A stretch of 29,039 bases of DNA from Streptomyces griseoluteus. Its GTDB lineage: Bacteria; Actinomycetota; Actinomycetes; Streptomycetales; Streptomycetaceae. Shown in pieces: positions 23,989 to 29,039 of this stretch. A program made the position numbers and the translations under genes. Position 1 is the first letter of the stretch. Each line of letters starts with the position of its first letter. The DNA lies in the NCBI GenBank assembly GCA_000717735.1, contig JOBE01000070.1:1-29039 (forward strand), written 5' to 3'. The notes under the pieces are model-generated. The model ran no database searches. It was given only the letters and a program-made list of their open reading frames with translations, and was not told the origin of the DNA.

Positions 23989-24034
23989 AAGGCCCCGCCT
24001 CCCGGTTTTGTGCGACACCGGGAGGCGGGGCCTT
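23989..24034 (-). terminator. aceB terminator
   Basis: A perfect 17-bp stem (23989-24005 with 24018-24034) with a 12-base loop. On the minus strand the stem ends in CCTTTTCG, a short U-tract, 63 bp after the aceB stop. It could also act in the other direction. Confidence 0.9.
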
Positions 24035-24097
24035 GATCGAAAAGGTTGTGACGGCAGCTGTGCGGGCAGCCGGTCAACCCGTCTCGTGTTGCCGCGG

Positions 24098-25720
<1,623 letters not shown>

Positions 25721-25857
25721 GAACTGTCACTTCCTTCAGCGGACTTCACGGGCGGTGCCAGGCGGCCGCCGGGCGTCGCGGAACGGCACGCGGTGCCGCA
25801 GGCGCCGAGATACGGCCGCAAGCGCCTTCTGAACGAGCAGGCGCTTCTGAACAGTGG

Positions 25858-25897
25858 ATACTAGTTTCCTCATGGTGGAAGTTCAATGGTTTGTTGA
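25858..25897 (-). promoter_or_regulatory. aceB promoter with motif A-like and motif B-like sites
   Basis: On the minus strand, -35 TTGAAC (25881-25886), 17-bp spacer, -10 TAGTAT (25858-25863). The spacer contains the palindrome TTCCACCATGAGGAA (25866-25880), the same TTCC-N7-GGAA spacing as motif A. The sequence TCAACA-AAC-CATTGA (25883-25897) overlaps the -35 and matches motif B except for two bases of the right arm. Confidence 0.65.
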
Positions 25898-25978
25898 TGT
25901 CGAGATTCTCTGGATCGACAGACCATGGCGCTCGGTGCCAGCCCGTTCACGCCCCGTTCCCGCTCCTTGGGCCGGTCC

Positions 25979-26602
25979 TCAGGTCGGTCCTTCGAGGTGG
26001 GCCAGATCCGCCTCCGTGTCGATGTCATAGGGCTCGGCCACATCCGAACAGTCCACCGGAGTGATCGCATCCCGGTGCGCCGCCAGATAGTCCCGCGCGC
26101 CCCGGTCGCCCACCGCCGCCTCGGCGATGCCCGCCCAGTGACCCGCGCCGAACAGCACCGGATGGCCGCGCTCCCCGCCGTACGAGGCCGCCGCGAGCGA
26201 GTCCCGCGAGCCGTACGCCGCCCGGACCCGGGCCACCGCCTCCGCCCCGATCCCCGGCTGGTCGACGAGCAGCACGAGCGCCGCGTCCACCCCGCGCGGA
26301 TCGGCGGCGAGGGAGACCAGCCCGGCCCGCAGTGAGGAGCCCATCCCCTGCGCCCAGTCCGGGTTCTCCACCAGCACGCAACCGGCCAGATCCGCCCGCT
26401 CCCGTACGGCACCGGCCGACGCCCCGAGCACCACGTGCACCACCTCGCATCCGGCCGCGCGCAGCACCCCCACCGCGTACTCGACCAGCGGCCGCCCCCG
26501 GTGGGAGAGCAGCGCCTTGGGCCGGCCCCCGAGCCGTCGCCCGCCCCCGGCGGCGAGGACGAGACCGGCGACGACGGGGTTTCGATCATGCGCTGTTGTC
26601 AT
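25979..26602 (-). CDS. MocA-like nucleotidyltransferase (molybdenum cofactor type)
   Basis: A 207-residue NTP transferase of the MocA/MobA-like GT-A fold. The nucleotide-binding loop LAAGGGRRLGGRPK is at 16-29, the GMGSSLRAG motif at 86-94, and the metal-binding Asp114 in LLVDQPG. Relatives such as MocA transfer CMP to molybdopterin for xanthine dehydrogenase-type enzymes; position in a purine catabolic locus supports this, but no xanthine dehydrogenase gene is in the window, so the target is inferred. ATG 26602 (MTTAHDRNPVVAG) is chosen although its ribosome binding site is poor; ATG 26620 (MRYALPM) is possible. An inverted repeat lies 11 bp upstream. It ends 258 bp before the aceB start. 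Confidence 0.82.
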   Translation of the reverse strand: MTTAHDRNPVVAGLVLAAGGGRRLGGRPKALLSHRGRPLVEYAVGVLRAAGCEVVHVVLGASAGAVRERADLAGCVLVENPDWAQGMGSSLRAGLVSLAADPRGVDAALVLLVDQPGIGAEAVARVRAAYGSRDSLAAASYGGERGHPVLFGAGHWAGIAEAAVGDRGARDYLAAHRDAITPVDCSDVAEPYDIDTEADLAHLEGPT

Positions 26603-26612
26603 GGGAAGTGCA

Positions 26613-26629
26613 TACCGCATCAGGCGGAA
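26613..26629 (-). promoter_or_regulatory. Inverted repeat before the MocA-like gene
   Basis: TACCGC-ATCAG-GCGGAA (plus strand) is a 17-bp inverted repeat with one mismatch in its outer arms. It begins 11 bp upstream of the start codon. On the minus strand it starts TTCCGC, like the right part of motif A, but the arm spacing is two bases longer. Confidence 0.35.
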
Positions 26630-26710
26630 TGACACGGTCGCCTGAATTCCGTCCACCAAGGGTGGCGCGCCGGGGTGGCGAAGGAGTTAACTGGCCCGCG
26701 GCTCGCGGCT

Positions 26711-26734
26711 GCCGACCCCGTTTCCCGGGTCGGC
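26711..26734 (+). other. Hairpin in the region before the DUF5955-like gene
   Basis: A perfect 8-bp stem (26711-26718 with 26727-26734) with an 8-base loop, about 65 bp before GTG 26800. A leader structure or a minor terminator; nothing else was found in this 197-bp divergent region apart from the site at 26613. Confidence 0.35.
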
Positions 26735-26799
26735 CGGGCGAGGCCGGGTGTGTTCGGGGTACGGCGTTCTGCGCACAGTGTCGTGCGAGGGGGAGAACC

Positions 26800-27129
26800 G
26801 TGTTGCGAAGCGTGGGGCAGAGGCGAGTGACCGGCGAGGGCGTGGACCCCAGAGTGGCTGAACTACGGTCCGCCGTGGCCCGGCTCCGGCGCGAACTGGC
26901 CGCCCACCGGGTGGAGTTCACCGACCGGGGCATCGCGGAGGACGAGCTCGCCGCCCTGGACGCGATGGCGCTCAGCGGCGCCCCCGAGGTACGGCGGCTT
27001 CGCCGCTCCCTGCTGCTCGTCGCGGGCTGCGTCGGATCCGTCAGCGCGCTCGCCGAGGGACTCGCAGGCGTCCGCCGCGCCGTCGAACTCTTCGGGCCTT
27101 CGCCTCAGGACGCCGGTCCTACCGCCTGA
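26800..27129 (+). CDS. DUF5955-like small protein
   Basis: A 109-residue protein from an actinobacterial family that I recall as DUF5955, with the opening MLRSVGQRRVTG and later ELRSAVARLRRELAAH, DELAALDAM and RRLRRSLLLVAGCVGSVSAL. It is made of amphipathic helices; the last one is hydrophobic and may pack in a bundle. GTG 26800 has GGGGGAG with a 5-base gap. The gene ends inside the first copy of a 48-bp repeat that also forms the end of the convergent response regulator gene. Function unknown. Confidence 0.75.
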   Translation: MLRSVGQRRVTGEGVDPRVAELRSAVARLRRELAAHRVEFTDRGIAEDELAALDAMALSGAPEVRRLRRSLLLVAGCVGSVSALAEGLAGVRRAVELFGPSPQDAGPTA

Positions 27130-27227
27130 TCACGAGGCGTTCCGACACCGGCCCAGGACCTCGGCCCTACCGCCTGATCGCGAGGCGTCCCGGCAGCCGC
27201 CCAGGCCCCCGGTCCTACCGCCTGATC
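27106..27227. repeat. 48-bp tandem repeat spanning two convergent gene ends
   Basis: The word CCTACCGCCTGATC occurs at 27118, 27166 and 27214, an exact 48-bp period, with similarity extending left to 27106, 27154 and 27202 (CAGG...CGG). About 2.5 copies. The first copy supplies the stop of the DUF5955-like gene (plus strand TGA) and the third supplies the stop of the response regulator (minus strand TAG). Confidence 0.9.
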
Positions 27228-27841
27228 AGCCGGCGCGCGGTCGCCGTCGCCACCGCCGCCGTGCGCGAGTCCACGCCCAGCTTCGCGAAGACGTGCACCA
27301 GATGCGACTTCACCGTCGCCTGGCTCAGGAACAGCACCTTGCTGATCTGCTGGTTCGACAGGCCCTCGCCGACCAGCTGGAGCACTTCGAGTTCCCGCTT
27401 GGTCAGGGCCTCCGCCGGCGTCCGCATCCGGTCCATCAGCCGGTGCGCCACCGCCGGGGCGAGCGCCGACTGACCGGCCGCGGCCGTCCGGACCGCCGCC
27501 GCCAGCTCCTCCGGCGGCGCGTCCTTCAGGAGGTAGCCGGAGGCGCCCGCCTCCACCGCCGCCAGGATGTCCGCGTCCGTGTCGTACGTCGTCAGGACCA
27601 GCACCTTCGGGCCACCGGGCGCCGCCGTGATCGCCGCCGTCGCCTCCGAGCCGTGCATCCCGGCCCCGAACTGCAGGTCCATCAGGACCACGTCCACGCC
27701 GCCGGCCGTGGCCAGCTCCACCGCCCGTTCGGCGGTGGCCGCCTCCGCGACGACGGCGAAGTCCGGCTCCGTGTCGAGGACCGCGCGCAGACCCGCCCGT
27801 ACCACCGGATGGTCGTCGGCCAGGAGCAGACGGATGGTCAT
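27215..27841 (-). CDS. NarL/LuxR-family response regulator
   Basis: A 208-residue regulator. The receiver domain (about 1-120) has the acidic pair D9-D10, the phospho-acceptor Asp55 in VVLMDLQFG, the TTYDTD switch region and K105 in YLLKDAPPEE. The LuxR-type HTH (about 142-205) reads LTKRELEVLQLVGEGLSNQQ, then TVKSHLVHVFAKLGV. ATG 27841 follows the kinase stop by 3 bp, so both are translated from one message. Target genes unknown; the DUF5955-like gene is a convergent neighbour, not a likely target by position. Confidence 0.95.
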   Translation of the reverse strand: MTIRLLLADDHPVVRAGLRAVLDTEPDFAVVAEAATAERAVELATAGGVDVVLMDLQFGAGMHGSEATAAITAAPGGPKVLVLTTYDTDADILAAVEAGASGYLLKDAPPEELAAAVRTAAAGQSALAPAVAHRLMDRMRTPAEALTKRELEVLQLVGEGLSNQQISKVLFLSQATVKSHLVHVFAKLGVDSRTAAVATATARRLIRR

Positions 27842-27844
27842 GGT

Positions 27845-29039
27845 TCACACTCCAGCGGGGAGAGGGAGGGACACGGCGACGGCCGTGCCCTGACCGGGCG
27901 CGGACTCCACGGTGAACGTGCCGCCCAGCGACTCCGCCCGCGAGCGCATCGCCGGAAGACCGAAACCGCCGTCGGACGAGGGACGGCCCACGGAGGCGGG
28001 ATCAAAACCCTTCCCGTCGTCGACGACGTCCAGGGTGACCGAGGCGTCCATGAACGACAGGGTGATCTCGGCCCGCGAGGCCCCCGCGTGCCGCACCGTG
28101 TTCGCCAGCGCCGACTGCGCGATCCGCAGCAGCGCCACCTCGTACGGGGTCGGCAGCTCGACCGGCGTACCGCTGACCGAGAAACGCACCCGCGGCCCGG
28201 CCCCGCCCGGCCCGTGCGCATCCGATCCGGCGCCCGGCTCGCACAGCCGCTCCAGCGCCGCCGCCAGGGAGCCTTGCTCCAGGTCCGGCGGCGACAGGGC
28301 GCGGACGAAGCGCCTGGCCTCCGCCAGGTTGTCCTGGGCCGCCTGCCGCGCCCGTTCGATGTGTCCCGAGGCCGGGGACCCCGGCGGCAGGGCCCGCTCC
28401 GCCGCCCGCAGCAGCAGCTGGATCGAGGACAGGCCCTGCGCGAGCGTGTCGTGGATCTCGCGCGCGAGGCGCTCCCGCTCGGCGAGCGTCCCCGCGTGCC
28501 GCTCCGCCGCCGCCAGCTCCGCCCGCGTCGCGAGCAGCTCCTCGATGAGCCGGCGCCGCCGTTCGCTCTCCCGGTAGAGGGCCTGGTAGCCGAGGACCGT
28601 CGCCACCGCGACCGCCGCGCCGAGCAGCGGCCCGATGAAGACGCCCGGGTTGAGCGGGGCGCCGTGCCCCACGTACGAGAGGATCGCCGCGCCCGCCGTC
28701 AGCGCGACCACCGGCAGCGACCAGCGTGCGGGCAGCAGGTGCAGCTGCACGAAGTACAGCGGGAACGCCACCCAGAGGGCCTCCGGGGTCAGCCACAGCA
28801 ACACGAGCCAGGACGCGCCCAGGACTCCCAGCCACACGGCGGCGCCCCGCCGCGAGTCGCGCACCGGCGGCAGGTACGAACCGGCCGCGTAGACCGCGCC
28901 CGTCACCACCGCCATCGCCGTCCCGGCCGCCGACTCCGCCCGTACCGCCGTGAGGGCGAGCAGGCCCGCCGTCAGCAGGTGCAGGCAGAGGCGCAGCGCG
29001 CGCGGGGCCGGGGTCAGGGAGGGCCGCTCGGCGGGGTGG
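27845..29039 (-). CDS. NarL-type sensor histidine kinase, N-terminus missing
   Basis: The frame is open to the right edge of the window, so the start is beyond it; about 397 codons are visible. It has several membrane helices (for example LRLCLHLLTAGLLALTAV beyond the ATG at 28915, then further spans), a coiled linker (ESERRRRLIEELLATRAEL), the HisKA_3 phosphoacceptor EIHDTLAQGL and the HATPase motifs NTVRHAG, DDGKGFDP and GGFGLPAMRSRAE. Like other DesK/NarX-type kinases it pairs with the LuxR-type regulator that starts 3 bp after its stop. Taking ATG 28915 as the start would remove a membrane segment. Signal unknown. Confidence 0.93.
   Translation of the reverse strand, partial: HPAERPSLTPAPRALRLCLHLLTAGLLALTAVRAESAAGTAMAVVTGAVYAAGSYLPPVRDSRRGAAVWLGVLGASWLVLLWLTPEALWVAFPLYFVQLHLLPARWSLPVVALTAGAAILSYVGHGAPLNPGVFIGPLLGAAVAVATVLGYQALYRESERRRRLIEELLATRAELAAAERHAGTLAERERLAREIHDTLAQGLSSIQLLLRAAERALPPGSPASGHIERARQAAQDNLAEARRFVRALSPPDLEQGSLAAALERLCEPGAGSDAHGPGGAGPRVRFSVSGTPVELPTPYEVALLRIAQSALANTVRHAGASRAEITLSFMDASVTLDVVDDGKGFDPASVGRPSSDGGFGLPAMRSRAESLGGTFTVESAPGQGTAVAVSLPLPAGV

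Overview
The window is a high-GC actinobacterial contig, almost certainly Streptomyces: about 70% G+C, frequent GTG starts, GGAGG-type ribosome binding sites, 4-bp start/stop overlaps, and several protein families known mainly from streptomycetes. Bases 1-56 are not genomic. They are the tail of an Illumina Nextera i7 adapter (P7 end, 8-base index, transposon mosaic end), so this is the untrimmed end of a draft contig, and reading frames that run into it carry an artificial tail.

Most of the left and centre (gcl through the racemase-like gene at about 17.85 kb), plus aceB at 24.1-25.7 kb, is one metabolic locus for degrading purines and using the glyoxylate they yield. An apparent operon at 10.57-17.85 kb encodes OHCU decarboxylase, 5-hydroxyisourate hydrolase, uricase, an NCS2 nucleobase permease, an 8-oxoguanine deaminase-like amidohydrolase, a second NCS2 permease and a hydantoin/allantoin-racemase-like protein. 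It should import oxidised purines and turn urate into allantoin. Allantoin breakdown genes are not in the window. The glyoxylate they would release is handled by glyoxylate carboligase (gcl), hydroxypyruvate isomerase (hyi), tartronate semialdehyde reductase (glxR) and malate synthase (aceB). A catalase gene next to glxR can destroy the peroxide made by uricase. A MocA-like nucleotidyltransferase beside aceB may serve a molybdenum hydroxylase such as xanthine dehydrogenase.

Promoter regions tie these units together. Motif A is a 36-bp element shared by gcl and hyi-glxR, with core TTCCG-N5-CGGAA. Motif B is a 15-bp inverted repeat, TCAACA-N3-TGTTGA, in nearly identical 23-bp blocks before the catalase gene and the uricase operon. 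The aceB promoter carries a weaker version of both. A small DauR-like HTH gene lies between hyi and uraD and is a candidate local regulator.

The rest is regulatory or accessory: an ArsR-type regulator divergent from an MFS transporter with a perfect inverted repeat between them; a secreted HNH nuclease; a 587-bp gene-free stretch with hairpins and a duplicated 28-bp element; a streptomycete hypothetical; a fibronectin-III lipoprotein with a DasR-like box; a T4-beta-like protein beside a 595-residue unknown; a secreted SGNH hydrolase; a DUF5955-like protein; and a NarL-type two-component system cut by the right edge. No tRNA, rRNA, CRISPR array, insertion sequence or prophage gene was seen.
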